Shown here piece by piece: positions 7,454-17,393 of a stretch of DNA of 61,177 nucleotides. The DNA lies in contig JADJHD010000026.1 of NCBI GenBank assembly GCA_016707705.1, positions 1 to 61,177 on the forward strand, written 5' to 3'. Within the stretch, counting starts at the first letter, position 1. Each line of letters begins with the position of its first letter. The translations under genes and the position numbers were made by a program. The stretch comes from Bacteroidales bacterium (GTDB taxonomy: Bacteria; Bacteroidota; Bacteroidia; Bacteroidales; UBA4417). Below the pieces are notes generated by a model. The model was not told the origin of the DNA, searched no databases, and was given only the letters and a program-made list of their open reading frames with translations.

Positions 7454-10400
7454 ATGATCCTATTCTTTCGGAATCCCGGCAATGTTTATGCTGTCCAGTT
7501 ATCCAATGATCCGGCAACTGGCTCAATACCACAACTGGAATGGCTTTTTGGAAATGCCCGGCTTTACGACCACCAAACTGTAGCCGGGTTTTTTATTGGT
7601 CCCAGACGGGAAATGGTAACTCCCTGGAGTACCAATGCAGTGGAAATTACCCAGATCATGGGAATCGAAGGAGTGCAACGCATTGAAGAATTCCGCGAAG
7701 CCGGATCAGTTGATGCTGCTCATGACCCCATGCTTGAAAGAGTTTATAATGGACTGGATCAGCATCTTTTTACAATTGATAAAACTCCGGATTCAATTAT
7801 CCTGATCGAAGATATCGCCGACTTCAATAAAAAGGAAGGACTGGCACTCAGTGATGATGAAGTGAATTACCTCAGAGGACTCAGTGATAAGCTGGGAAGA
7901 AAACTCACCGACAGCGAAGTATTCGGTTTCTCTCAGGTTAACTCGGAACATTGCCGTCATAAAATATTCAATGGCACCTTTATTATTGATGGCGTTGAAA
8001 AGGAAAAAAGTCTTTTCCGACTGATCAGGGATACAGCTGCTGCAAATCCCGGGACTATCGTTTCAGCTTACAAGGATAATGTAGCATTCATCATGGGTCC
8101 CCGCTCGGTGCAGTTTGCTCCGGCTACACACGATAAGCCTGATTTCTTCGAAACGAAACCCATTGATACCGTAATTTCCCTTAAAGCTGAAACCCATAAC
8201 TTCCCAACCACTGTAGAGCCTTTTAATGGTGCTGCCACAGGTTCAGGGGGAGAGATTCGTGACAGAATGGCAGGAGGAAAGGGCTCTTTCCCGATAGCTG
8301 GGACAGCAGTCTATATGACCTCATACCCAAGATCCGAAGAGGGTAGAAGCTGGGAAAATGCCGTTCCCGAAAGGAAATGGCTCTACCAGACTCCGGAAGA
8401 GATACTTGTGAAGGCTTCCAATGGTGCCAGTGACTTTGGAAATAAATTCGGACAGCCCCTGATTTGTGGTTCTGTCCTAACTTTTGAGCATCGGGAAGAA
8501 GGACGTACTTACGGATACGATAAGGTAATCATGCTTGCCGGTGGTATCGGATACGGAAAGAAGGAAGATAGTCTCAAGGGACATCCCGCAAAGGGAGATA
8601 AGGTGCTGGTGATGGGTGGCGACAACTACCGCATCGGAATGGGCGGAGGTGCAGTCTCCTCAGTGGCAACCGGTGAATTCCACAGTAACATTGAGCTGAA
8701 TGCCATTCAGCGCTCCAATCCTGAGATGCAGAAGCGTGTTTACAATGCAATCAGGGCACTTTCGGAGAGCGATGTAAATCCGATTATTTCTGTCCATGAC
8801 CATGGAGCCGGAGGACACCTGAATTCACTTTCCGAGTTAGTGGAAGAGCAGGGCGGAACCATTGATATTACAAAACTCCCTGTTGGTGATCCAACCTTGT
8901 CCTCAAAAGAGATTATCGGCAATGAATCGCAGGAGAGAATGGGCCTTGTAATGCATGCCAAGGATTCAGCTTACCTCTCGAGAATAGCTTCCCGCGAAAG
9001 GGCTCCAATGTATGAAGTGGGAGAAATCACCGGCGACATGCATTTCAAAATCGAAAATCCCGGGAATGGTGAGAAACCACTGGATCTTCAACTTGAAGAT
9101 CTCTTTGGAAAACCTCCCAGAACCGTTATTAAGGATACTACAGTCAATTCAAAATTCGGCGAACTGACATATGCTCCTGAGAAACTTCTAGAATACCTGA
9201 GGGCTGTACTTCAGCTTGAATCAGTAGCCTGCAAGGACTGGCTCACGAATAAGGTCGACAGATCAGTGACCGGTAAAATTGCCTTGCAGCAATGCGCCGG
9301 ACCATTACAGCTTCCGTTGAACAATCTTGGTGTCGTAGCCATGGATTACCAGGGCAGGAAAGGCATTGCCACTTCACTGGGACATTCACCTGTTTCAGGT
9401 TTGATTGATGCAGCAGCAGGTTCAAGACTATCCATTGCCGAAGCTCTTACCAATATAGTTTGGGCTCCTATTGAAGGTGGCATTAAAGGTTTATCACTTT
9501 CAGCAAACTGGATGTGGCCCTGCAAGAATCCGGGTGAAGATTCACGCCTTTATTCAGCAGTTGAGGCTGCGAGTGCATTTGCAATTGAATTGGGAATTAA
9601 CATCCCAACCGGTAAGGATTCCTTGTCGATGACACAAAAGTATCCTGATGGAACAGCCGTTCTTTCACCCGGAACAGTAATCATTACTGCTGTTGGAGAA
9701 GTCAGTGATATCACAAGCTGCATTTCTCCTGCATTGAAACCTGAGTTTACCTCCAGTCTGGTGTATCTGGATTTCTCTGGAATGCCGCTTCAGACAGGTG
9801 GCAGCAGTTTTGCCCAGGTAGTAAATCAACTTGGTACCTCAGTCCCGGATGTAAAAGATGCCACCTATTTCAGCATGGCTTTCAATGCTGTTCAGCAGTT
9901 GATCAGCCGGGGAGTGGTACTTGCAGGACATGATATATCCTCCGGAGGAATAATTACAACCCTGCTTGAAATGACATTTTCCCAGCCGGGAATTGGAGCA
10001 TCGGTGAGTGTTGATGGTCTGGAAGCCAAAGATTTAATAACCAAGCTATTTGCCGAAAATCCGGGAGTGATACTGCAGGTGAAGGATGTTGATTTCACAA
10101 GTATTTTCCTTCATGAGCTTGGACTGAAGTTCCAGGTGCTTGGAAAGCTAAGTCCGGGCAGGGAATTAAAAGTTATCAATGAGGGAATTGAAACCAGCTT
10201 CGATATTGATTCACTCAGGAATGACTGGTACAGGACTTCCTATCTTCTCGACAGGAAACAGAGCGGAGAGGTAAAAGCCGGCGAGCGTTTTGCAAATTAT
10301 GCAAAGCATCTCAGGTCGTATATCTTTCCAGACAATTTTACCGGGAAGTTTGAGCAATATGCAATTGACCCTAAGCGTGATTCCTTCACTGGAATAAAGG

Positions 10401-11143
10401 CAGCAATTATCAGGGAAAAAGGTTCAAACGGCGACAGGGAAATGGCCTGGTCGCTGCATCTGGCGGGATTTGATGTGAAGGATGTCCATATGACTGACCT
10501 TGTCAGCGGAAGGGAGACTCTGGATGATATAAACATGATTGTTTTTGTCGGAGGATTCTCAAACAGTGATGTACTTGGGTCAGCAAAGGGCTGGGCCGGG
10601 GCATTCCTATACAATGAAACGGCAAAATCAGCACTCGACAGGTTCTATGCAAGGAAGGATACCTTATCACTTGGTGTCTGCAATGGCTGTCAGCTGATGG
10701 TAGAACTCGGATTGCTTAATCGTGATCATGAGGAAAAGCCAAAAATGCTGCATAATGATACCCATAAATATGAATCCTCCTTCCTTACAATAGATATACA
10801 GGAGAATTCCACGGTTATGCTGAGCACTTTGGCAGGTTCCAGGCTGGGAATATGGGTAGCGCATGGAGAGGGTAAATTCTGGTTTCCTTATGAAGAAAAG
10901 AAATACTCACTTCCGGCGAAGTATTCATACCCTGAATTCCCGGGAAATCCCAATGGATCCATGTTTAATGCGGCCTGTCTTGCTTCTCCTGATGGAAGGC
11001 ACCTGGCCATAATGCCGCATCTTGAAAGATCCATATATCCTTGGCAATGGGGACATTATGAAAGCAGCAGGAACAAGGAGCAGGTAACTCCATGGATCGA
11101 AGCTTTTGTAAATGCCCGTGAATGGATTTGGGATCAATTGTAA
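7454..11143 (+). CDS. purL: phosphoribosylformylglycinamidine synthase (single-chain PurL)
   Basis: A 1229-residue cytosolic enzyme that makes FGAM from FGAR, glutamine and ATP in purine synthesis. The domain order is an N-terminal PurS-like part, a linker, two AIR-synthetase-like halves (HNFPTTVEPFNGAATGSGGE and GIKGLSLSANWMWPC regions) and a C-terminal class I glutamine amidotransferase. The amidotransferase nucleophile is Cys1076 in GVCNGCQ, and the downstream His region reads HGEGKF. Length fits the large one-chain enzyme of Gram-negative bacteria. The frame is open 89 codons further upstream, but that part is translated simple repeat. The start at 7454 reads MILFFRNPGNVYAVQ. deoD follows after 65 bp. 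Confidence 0.96.
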   Translation: MILFFRNPGNVYAVQLSNDPATGSIPQLEWLFGNARLYDHQTVAGFFIGPRREMVTPWSTNAVEITQIMGIEGVQRIEEFREAGSVDAAHDPMLERVYNGLDQHLFTIDKTPDSIILIEDIADFNKKEGLALSDDEVNYLRGLSDKLGRKLTDSEVFGFSQVNSEHCRHKIFNGTFIIDGVEKEKSLFRLIRDTAAANPGTIVSAYKDNVAFIMGPRSVQFAPATHDKPDFFETKPIDTVISLKAETHNFPTTVEPFNGAATGSGGEIRDRMAGGKGSFPIAGTAVYMTSYPRSEEGRSWENAVPERKWLYQTPEEILVKASNGASDFGNKFGQPLICGSVLTFEHREEGRTYGYDKVIMLAGGIGYGKKEDSLKGHPAKGDKVLVMGGDNYRIGMGGGAVSSVATGEFHSNIELNAIQRSNPEMQKRVYNAIRALSESDVNPIISVHDHGAGGHLNSLSELVEEQGGTIDITKLPVGDPTLSSKEIIGNESQERMGLVMHAKDSAYLSRIASRERAPMYEVGEITGDMHFKIENPGNGEKPLDLQLEDLFGKPPRTVIKDTTVNSKFGELTYAPEKLLEYLRAVLQLESVACKDWLTNKVDRSVTGKIALQQCAGPLQLPLNNLGVVAMDYQGRKGIATSLGHSPVSGLIDAAAGSRLSIAEALTNIVWAPIEGGIKGLSLSANWMWPCKNPGEDSRLYSAVEAASAFAIELGINIPTGKDSLSMTQKYPDGTAVLSPGTVIITAVGEVSDITSCISPALKPEFTSSLVYLDFSGMPLQTGGSSFAQVVNQLGTSVPDVKDATYFSMAFNAVQQLISRGVVLAGHDISSGGIITTLLEMTFSQPGIGASVSVDGLEAKDLITKLFAENPGVILQVKDVDFTSIFLHELGLKFQVLGKLSPGRELKVINEGIETSFDIDSLRNDWYRTSYLLDRKQSGEVKAGERFANYAKHLRSYIFPDNFTGKFEQYAIDPKRDSFTGIKAAIIREKGSNGDREMAWSLHLAGFDVKDVHMTDLVSGRETLDDINMIVFVGGFSNSDVLGSAKGWAGAFLYNETAKSALDRFYARKDTLSLGVCNGCQLMVELGLLNRDHEEKPKMLHNDTHKYESSFLTIDIQENSTVMLSTLAGSRLGIWVAHGEGKFWFPYEEKKYSLPAKYSYPEFPGNPNGSMFNAACLASPDGRHLAIMPHLERSIYPWQWGHYESSRNKEQVTPWIEAFVNAREWIWDQL

Positions 11144-11179
11144 ATCTTTATTTGCTTTAGCCACGGATGTTAATCTGTG

Positions 11180-11187
11180 TATATTTG
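11180..11187 (+). promoter_or_regulatory. promoter -7 box of deoD (TATATTTG)
   Basis: TATATTTG matches TAnnTTTG and ends 21 nt before the ATG at 11209. It favours that start over the upstream in-frame TTG/ATG codons, which would lie in or before the promoter. Confidence 0.55.
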
Positions 11188-11208
11188 CACACATTTTTTT
11201 CGATACAA

Positions 11209-11913
11209 ATGAGTATACATCTTGAAGCAAAAGCTGGAGAAATAGCGGATTTTATCCTTCTCCCCGGTGACCCCCTGAGGGCCAGGAATATTGCAGAAAC
11301 ACAGCTTGAAAATGCGGTTTGCTACAATAACGTACGTGGAATGCTTGGTTTTACCGGGTATTACAAGGGAAAAAGAGTTTCGGTACAAGGTACGGGAATG
11401 GGATTGCCTTCACTTATGATATATGTTACGGAACTCATCAAGGATTATGGAGTAAAGACTCTGGTAAGGGTTGGGACCTGTGGTGGAATCCGTAAGGATG
11501 TCCATGTAAGGGACCTTATTATGGGTGTCAGCGCATCTTCTGATTCAGCTGCCGTTTCCAGAGCATTTGGCGGAATGACTTTTGCTCCAACCGCTGATTA
11601 TGAGTTACTCCAGAAAGCCAGCGCAAATGCTGCTGCTCTTGGGATAAATGTGAAAGCCGGAAATGTTCTTTCATCCGACTTATTCTATCATGAACCTGAT
11701 AATGGAGACAGCTACGAGATTTGGAGAAAGTATGGCACCCTGGCCGTTGAGATGGAATCAGCCGGACTCTACATGCTTGCAGCACGCAATGGTGTAAAGG
11801 CCTTGTCACTTCTAACTGTCAGCGATCATCTTCTCACCGGTGAACATGTGTCGGCAGAAGAGAGGCAACTCAGTTTTAATCAGATGAGCAATCTGGCACT
11901 TACCCTCGCCTGA
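11209..11913 (+). CDS. deoD: purine-nucleoside phosphorylase, DeoD type
   Basis: A 234-residue hexameric-type enzyme that splits purine nucleosides with phosphate in nucleoside salvage. It starts MSIHLEAKAGEIADFILLPG. GDPLRA (phosphate binding), RVGTCGG, the substrate-pocket VEMESAGLY and SDH near the end are all present. Length is standard. Neighbouring purL (synthesis) and amn (AMP breakdown) make this a purine-related stretch, but separate promoters suggest they are not one operon. Confidence 0.95.
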   Translation: MSIHLEAKAGEIADFILLPGDPLRARNIAETQLENAVCYNNVRGMLGFTGYYKGKRVSVQGTGMGLPSLMIYVTELIKDYGVKTLVRVGTCGGIRKDVHVRDLIMGVSASSDSAAVSRAFGGMTFAPTADYELLQKASANAAALGINVKAGNVLSSDLFYHEPDNGDSYEIWRKYGTLAVEMESAGLYMLAARNGVKALSLLTVSDHLLTGEHVSAEERQLSFNQMSNLALTLA

Positions 11914-12213
11914 TTTTCAACCATCATTTCTTTAATTGCATTCTCCCAACTGAACCTGCGGAGTCACTTTAACATTGCACTTTTGCTTCCGGGAGCTGCA
12001 AGTGAATTGGTTTCGAGTGGTGACATTGGAGGCAGAATGACTCAAAATTCAAGGGTTTCCAGTAGATGCAATTATCCTTGTTAACCATCTATAGTATTGA
12101 TTATTAAATATATAGGTATTTTATGACGTCATATTCTAAATATTGAATGTTTTAGTATCTTGTGACACTATTGTAAGCTTACTGACCATTTTTCCAATTT
12201 CCTCAACAAAACT
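11914..12213. other. intergenic stretch, no feature recognised
   Basis: 300 bp between deoD and the SDR gene. I found no frame with a family motif, no clear terminator and no TAnnTTTG box. A and T content rises towards the SDR start, where an unrecognised promoter is likely. Confidence 0.4.
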
Positions 12214-12975
12214 ATGCATCGTACTATATTAATCACAGGAGCAACCAGCGGAATAGGACGTGCCTGTGCCATCAAATTTGCCGGCGACAACGACAGACTG
12301 ATACTTACCGGCAGAAGAGCTGACCGCTTAAATGAATTAGCAGAATCCCTGCAAAAGGAATTTGGAGTTGAAGTTTTAAGCCTGAATTTTGATGTTAGGG
12401 ATAAAGAAGCAGTTAAAAGGCATCTTGGGGGACTTCAGGGAAAGTGGGCCAGCATTGATATTCTGATCAACAATGCTGGATTGGCAGCCGGGTTCGACAG
12501 TATTCAGGAAGGAAGTACCGATGATTGGGATCAGATGATAGATACCAATGTTAAAGGCCTTCTTTATGTTAGCAGAATGATTGCACCCCTTATGATAAAG
12601 CAGGGGCGCGGACATATTATCAACGTTGGGTCCATAGCCGGAAAGATGGTTTATCCAAAAGGAGGTGTATATTGCGCTACGAAATTTGCGGTGGATGCAA
12701 TTACTCAAAGTATGAGAGTGGACTTGCTTGCTGACGGAATTAAAGTGTCGCAGGTTTGTCCCGGAGCAGTTGAAACGGAGTTCTCAGTGGTCCGGTATAA
12801 AGGCAACAAGGAAAAAGCAGATGGAGTTTATAAGGGATTTCAACCTCTTACTGCTGAGGATATTGCCGGATCGATTTACTGGATTGCAGGATTACCTGCG
12901 CATGTGAACATTAACGATTTGGTCGTGATGCCTGTTGCTCAGGCAAGTCCGGCTTACTTTAATAAAAAGCTGTAA
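12214..12975 (+). CDS. short-chain dehydrogenase/reductase (YdfG-like)
   Basis: A 253-residue NAD(P)-dependent oxidoreductase with a Rossmann fold. The cofactor loop is TGATSGIGRA near residues 8-17, NNAG lies near residue 90, and the catalytic YxxxK is YCATK near residue 153. The two basic residues after the second strand (TGRRADR) favour NADP. The C-terminal part (VCPGAVETEFS and the final PVAQASPAYF) fits the NADP-dependent 3-hydroxy-acid dehydrogenase YdfG group. The substrate cannot be told from sequence. It stands upstream of an acyl-CoA synthetase on the same strand with a 132-bp gap. Confidence 0.85.
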   Translation: MHRTILITGATSGIGRACAIKFAGDNDRLILTGRRADRLNELAESLQKEFGVEVLSLNFDVRDKEAVKRHLGGLQGKWASIDILINNAGLAAGFDSIQEGSTDDWDQMIDTNVKGLLYVSRMIAPLMIKQGRGHIINVGSIAGKMVYPKGGVYCATKFAVDAITQSMRVDLLADGIKVSQVCPGAVETEFSVVRYKGNKEKADGVYKGFQPLTAEDIAGSIYWIAGLPAHVNINDLVVMPVAQASPAYFNKKL

Positions 12976-13107
12976 GCTTATTACCGGGTTCATTTTCTTG
13001 CCCGTTTAAATAGGAAGATTCTGATTTGATTAGCAGGTATTATTATCAGGTCAGGATGTTCTTTCCTCATTTACAAGTAAATAAAGTGTTCCTCAAAATC
13101 ATTGGAT

Positions 13108-14889
13108 ATGAATAGTGTAACCCGGATTTTTGATCTTCAAGCCCATATCAGGGATAGTTTTCCATTGAAGACTGACCTGCTTGCAGGAAAAGAGAATGGT
13201 ACCTGGACCAGGTATTCCATCAATGATTATATCCGCATTTCTACCCATATCAGTTTTGGGTTAATGGCTTTAGGAATAAAGAAAGGGGATAAGGTAGCTA
13301 CCATTTCAGGAAGCAGGCCGGAGTGGAATTTTGTTGATATGGCCATCCTTCAGGCTGGGGCTATTCATGTTCCGGTGTATCCTACTATCAGTGAATCTGA
13401 TTATCGGTACATACTTACGCATGCCGAAGTAAAGGTGGTATTTGTTTCCGGATGGGATACCTACAGGAAAATAGAGCATATTGTTCAGGATATTCCTACC
13501 CTTCAGAAGGTATACGCCTTCAGAGAAACCGAAGGAGTTCCCCTTCTTTCGGAACTGATAAGCCTTGGAATCGAGAATGATGTTCCTGAACAGCTTGAGG
13601 CTGTTAAAGATAGCGTTAAGCCTGATGATCTTGCTACCATTATCTATACCTCCGGCACAACCGGAAATCCGAAAGGTGTAATGCTTTCTCACCACAATAT
13701 TATCTCAAACTTTTTAGCCTGCGAGCACATTCTTCCCTTTGGTGATGAAGGTAAAGCCCTGAGTTATTTGCCACTATGCCATATTTATGAGCGCATGCTG
13801 GGATATCTCTATCATTACCGGGGTGTCTCCATTTATTATGCTGAAAGTATTGCCACTATTGTAGATAATATGAAGGAAGTTAAGCCTGATATTCTCTCAA
13901 CGGTTCCGAGGCTGCTCGAAAAAGTATATGATAAAATTATGGCTAATGGATTGAAGCTTAAAGGCTTCAAGAAGATGGTGTTTTTCTGGGCGGTACATCT
14001 TGGTTTGCATTATGAAATGTATGGCGGCAATGGCTGGTATTACGAAATGAAGCTCAAACTGGCCCGCAAACTGGTGTTTTCAAAATGGCAGGCAGCCCTT
14101 GGGGGAAACCTGAAGGTTATGGTCTCCGGAGGTGCAGCATTGCAGCCCAGGCTGGCTAAAGTATTTTGGGCAGCAGGAATGCCGGTGCTTGAAGGTTACG
14201 GTCTGACTGAAACTTCACCAGTAATTTCTGTTAATAATTTCAGTCCAAACGGAGTTAAATTTGGCACCGTAGGGCCAATTATCAGTAATGCGCAGGTATT
14301 GATTGCCGAGGATCAGGAGATTCTTTGCAAAGGTCCTTGTGTCATGATCGGATACTATAAGGAACCTGAACTTACCATGGCTGCAATTGATGAAACCGGT
14401 TGGTTCCACACCGGTGACCTTGGCCGTATTGAACCTGAAGGTCATCTGAAAATTACCGGAAGGAAAAAGGAAATATTCAAAACCTCCTTTGGGAAATACA
14501 TCAGTCCTGAACTTATTGAGAATAAATTCAAGGAATCTCACTTCATAGATACCATCATGGTTGTGGGAGAGAATCAGAAGTATGCTGCTGCAATCATTGT
14601 TCCTGACTTTGCTTTCCTTAAATCATGGTGTGCCCGCAAGGAAGTTCCTTACACTACCGATAGCGAAATGGTCAATGTTGAAAGGGTTCGCAAGCGTTTT
14701 GAGAAGGAAGTGTCCAAATTCAATAAGGGTTTTGGCGCTACTGAACAAATCAAGGCATTCGAATTGCTTGATTCCGAGTGGACTACCGATTCAGGCGAAC
14801 TTACAGCTTCTCTGAAACTCAGAAGGCCATTTATTCAGGATAAATACAAGCAGAGGATTGAGAAGCTCTTTAATAAGGGCGAAGATTAA
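13108..14889 (+). CDS. AMP-dependent long-chain fatty-acid-CoA ligase
   Basis: A 593-residue member of the ANL superfamily that activates fatty acids to acyl-CoA through an acyl-AMP. The phosphate-binding loop is IYTSGTTGNPKGVMLSHHN near residue 180. GYGLTETSP is the adenine motif near 365, TGDLGRIEPEGHLKITGRKK is the hinge motif near 435, and a lysine lies in the C-terminal domain. Length and the long linker are typical of the FadD15/AcsM-like bacterial group. The start is taken at the ATG at 13108; a TTG two codons earlier also opens the frame. It faces holA tail to tail with a 3-bp gap and no visible terminator. Confidence 0.9.
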   Translation: MNSVTRIFDLQAHIRDSFPLKTDLLAGKENGTWTRYSINDYIRISTHISFGLMALGIKKGDKVATISGSRPEWNFVDMAILQAGAIHVPVYPTISESDYRYILTHAEVKVVFVSGWDTYRKIEHIVQDIPTLQKVYAFRETEGVPLLSELISLGIENDVPEQLEAVKDSVKPDDLATIIYTSGTTGNPKGVMLSHHNIISNFLACEHILPFGDEGKALSYLPLCHIYERMLGYLYHYRGVSIYYAESIATIVDNMKEVKPDILSTVPRLLEKVYDKIMANGLKLKGFKKMVFFWAVHLGLHYEMYGGNGWYYEMKLKLARKLVFSKWQAALGGNLKVMVSGGAALQPRLAKVFWAAGMPVLEGYGLTETSPVISVNNFSPNGVKFGTVGPIISNAQVLIAEDQEILCKGPCVMIGYYKEPELTMAAIDETGWFHTGDLGRIEPEGHLKITGRKKEIFKTSFGKYISPELIENKFKESHFIDTIMVVGENQKYAAAIIVPDFAFLKSWCARKEVPYTTDSEMVNVERVRKRFEKEVSKFNKGFGATEQIKAFELLDSEWTTDSGELTASLKLRRPFIQDKYKQRIEKLFNKGED

Positions 14890-14892
14890 TTG

Positions 14893-15915
14893 CTAGTGCA
14901 ATATCTTGAATATTAGTTCTTTCATCAGCTCCCCATTTTCAACGGAGTAGTTGTCGACGCCTAATGCCTTAACATTGGCTTCTCTTAGCCATGAAACTAT
15001 ATCCTGCAGCTTTGTTGGACTATAGTTGTTTGAGGCTTGAATATAATCCTTTGCGAAATAGCTTCCCATCTTTAATTTTGAAGCAATCTCTTCCTCTGTT
15101 TTTTTATCAAGGGAATGGATTATGAGCGTTTTGGTGAAGAAACCAAGCAGGATTGGAATAACCTTAAAAATAGGATTCTCTTTTGGGTTGGCAGCAAAAT
15201 AGTTTACAATCTGGTTGGCTTTGAAAACATCCTTGCGGGCAATTGCCTTCTGAAGTTCATTAATATTGTAATCCTTGCTTATACCGATATTATTCTCAAT
15301 TATATCTTCAGTAATCTGCTTGTCCTTAGGCAGATTGATATAGAGCTTTCCTAATTCATTGGATATTTTTTCCAGATTATTTCCAAGGTATTCCTGAAGC
15401 ATAATGCTGGCCTTGTTACTTATGGAGTATCCGTTTTCCCTTACCTGCTCGCTTATCCATACCGGAAGATCGTTTTCACCTTTCTTCTTCGATTCAAACA
15501 AAACAACTGATTTCTCCTCCTTTTTGGCGACATTCATCAGTTTGATGGGTGGTGATTTGTATTTATAGCCAAGGACAAGGATGGTGGTGGGTGACGGATT
15601 TCGAAGGTAAGATATCAGGAACTGGACGGTCTCATCTTTTTTCATATCCATATCCTGAGCTTCGCGGAGTACAACCAGCTGATAGTTCCCCATCATTGGG
15701 AATCTGCGGCAATAATCAACCAAAGTAGGAGCGGAGGTGTCACGTCCGTACATTACGAATTCATTGAAAGCTTTTTCAGTTTCATCGAGCACATTATCAA
15801 TCATGAAATCTGATGCCTTGTCAATATAGAAGGGTTCATCACCGTACAGAATATATACAGGCTTGAAATCCCTTTTCTGGAGATCCTTCGACAGCTGGCT
15901 GAAATTAACTATCAT
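14893..15915 (-). CDS. holA: DNA polymerase III subunit delta
   Basis: A 340-residue clamp-loader subunit that opens the sliding clamp during replication. The N-terminal text KPVYILYGDEPFYIDK is the degenerate P-loop region typical of delta. RRFPMMGNYQLVVLREAQDM follows, and the C-terminal helical collar ends the protein. Functional P-loop residues are absent, as expected for delta. The gene lies 19 bp downstream of amn on the same strand and is probably cotranscribed with it. Confidence 0.9.
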   Translation of the reverse strand: MIVNFSQLSKDLQKRDFKPVYILYGDEPFYIDKASDFMIDNVLDETEKAFNEFVMYGRDTSAPTLVDYCRRFPMMGNYQLVVLREAQDMDMKKDETVQFLISYLRNPSPTTILVLGYKYKSPPIKLMNVAKKEEKSVVLFESKKKGENDLPVWISEQVRENGYSISNKASIMLQEYLGNNLEKISNELGKLYINLPKDKQITEDIIENNIGISKDYNINELQKAIARKDVFKANQIVNYFAANPKENPIFKVIPILLGFFTKTLIIHSLDKKTEEEIASKLKMGSYFAKDYIQASNNYSPTKLQDIVSWLREANVKALGVDNYSVENGELMKELIFKILH

Positions 15916-15934
15916 TCAGGTTGTTGTTTACAGG

Positions 15935-16705
15935 TCAGAATTTGAGGTGCTTCAAGGTCAGATGCTTTTCAATCATTTGCTTGAGGGCATCAATTCCGAT
16001 AGTCAGGTGGTCATTCATGAACTTCTCATTCACAATCTGGTCACTTTTCTCGGTTTTAACTCCGGAAGAAATCATGGGCTGGTCGGAGACAAGCAACAGG
16101 GCACCTGTAGGAATTTCGTTGGCAAATCCAACAACAAAAATAGTTGCAGTTTCCAGGTCAACTCCCATGGCCCTTGTCATTCTCAGGTACTTTTTGAAAT
16201 CATTATCATGTTCCCATACCCTGCGGTTGGTAGTATAGATGGTACCTGTCCAATAATCCCTGCTGTGCTGACGTATTGATGATGAAATTGCCTTTTGAAG
16301 GCTGAACGCGGGTAGTGCAGGTATTTCGGGAGGGAAATAGTCATTGGAAGTTCCTTCACCTCTGATGGCAGCAATCGGGAGAATCAGGTCACCAAGCTGG
16401 TTTTTTCTTTTCAGTCCACCACATTTTCCCAGGAAAAGGCAAGCTTTTGGATGAATGGCTCCAAGCAAGTCCATAATGGTAGCAGCATTGGCACTACCCA
16501 TTCCGAACTTGATCATGGTAATATTACCGGCCGTAGCACTGGGCATTGATTTGCCGACTCCCTTGATTTCTACATTATTGATTCTTGCAAATTCATCCAG
16601 ATATGCACTGAAATTTACAAGAAGTATATATTCGCCAAATTCTTCAAGTTGTGTACCTGTATAGCGCGGTAGCCAATTCTCAGTAATCTCTTTCTTTGTT
16701 TTCAT
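15935..16705 (-). CDS. amn: AMP nucleosidase
   Basis: A 256-residue enzyme splitting AMP into adenine and ribose 5-phosphate. It has the nucleoside-phosphorylase fold: FLGKCGGLK is the substrate loop near residue 90, and MGVDLETATIFVVGF is the ribose-binding part near 170. It lacks the N-terminal domain of the E. coli enzyme, so it is the short Bacteroidetes-type form. A TAAATTTG box lies 23 nt upstream. holA follows closely, so the pair likely forms an operon. Confidence 0.85.
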   Translation of the reverse strand: MKTKKEITENWLPRYTGTQLEEFGEYILLVNFSAYLDEFARINNVEIKGVGKSMPSATAGNITMIKFGMGSANAATIMDLLGAIHPKACLFLGKCGGLKRKNQLGDLILPIAAIRGEGTSNDYFPPEIPALPAFSLQKAISSSIRQHSRDYWTGTIYTTNRRVWEHDNDFKKYLRMTRAMGVDLETATIFVVGFANEIPTGALLLVSDQPMISSGVKTEKSDQIVNEKFMNDHLTIGIDALKQMIEKHLTLKHLKF

Positions 16706-16728
16706 AAATGGGAGTTTCAGATACTTGG

Positions 16729-16736
16729 CAAATTTA
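16729..16736 (-). promoter_or_regulatory. promoter -7 box of amn-holA (TAAATTTG)
   Basis: TAAATTTG on the minus strand matches TAnnTTTG and ends 23 nt before the amn start codon. Confidence 0.55.
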
Positions 16737-16879
16737 GATTTTTTCGGTCATCTTTGTAACTGCTAATTTAATGTATCGGCGGTCGGTAATTTCAGACTGG
16801 TAAATAAGTAAAGAAGCAAAGAGGTTAATTGATATTCTTGAAGTATCTGCCTGATATAGTGATAATTCAACTTCTTGAA

Positions 16880-17335
16880 ATGGTCAAGCTCAACTTTCCT
16901 TCCTTTGAATTCAAGATGATTGTGAAAGAGAATCAGGACTGGATTTTTGATCCAATCAGGAAGAAATATGTCAGGTTAACTCCTGAAGAATGGGTTCGGC
17001 AGCATCTGATATCGTACTTGCTGGAGACCAGGGAAGTTCCGGCTGGTTTACTTGGTGTTGAGAAGCAGATAAGTGTAAATCGTCTTTCCAGGCGCTTTGA
17101 TGTTTGCATCTTTGGCCGGAATGGATTGCCTTTATTATTAGGTGAATGCAAGGCTCCTTCTATAGCTATAACTTCAGAGGTGTTTGACCAGGCTGCAAGA
17201 TATAATCTGGTATTAAAGGCCAACTATTTTATTATCACCAATGGACTGGATATATTCTGCTGTAAGATGGATTTTGAAAATAAAAGATATCTGTTTCTTG
17301 ATGAAATTCCAGTATTCAGTGAGATGACCATATAG
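16880..17335 (+). CDS. orphan HsdR N-terminal-like (HSDR_N) nuclease-fold protein
   Basis: A 151-residue protein resembling the N-terminal domain of type I restriction enzyme R subunits. D74 (RRFDVCIFG) and the E89-C90-K91 triad part (LLGECKAP) form a PD-(D/E)xK signature. The text FDPIRKKYVRLTPEEWVRQH is a conserved feature of this small stand-alone group in Bacteroidetes as I recall it. No methylase, specificity or translocase gene is nearby, so it is not part of a complete type I system. The frame is open 17 codons upstream; I chose the ATG giving MVKLNFPSFEF. The role is unknown. Confidence 0.75.
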   Translation: MVKLNFPSFEFKMIVKENQDWIFDPIRKKYVRLTPEEWVRQHLISYLLETREVPAGLLGVEKQISVNRLSRRFDVCIFGRNGLPLLLGECKAPSIAITSEVFDQAARYNLVLKANYFIITNGLDIFCCKMDFENKRYLFLDEIPVFSEMTI

Positions 17336-17343
17336 AATATGAC

Positions 17344-17375
17344 AAAAAAAAGCCGGGAATCAAATCCCGGCTTTT
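17344..17375. terminator. bidirectional terminator between convergent genes
   Basis: The stem AAAAGCCGGGA/TCCCGGCTTTT with a 6-nt loop is flanked by A and T runs on both sides. It serves the HSDR_N gene on the plus strand and the TPR gene on the minus strand. Confidence 0.8.
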
Positions 17376-17393
17376 CATTATAGATATCTTATT

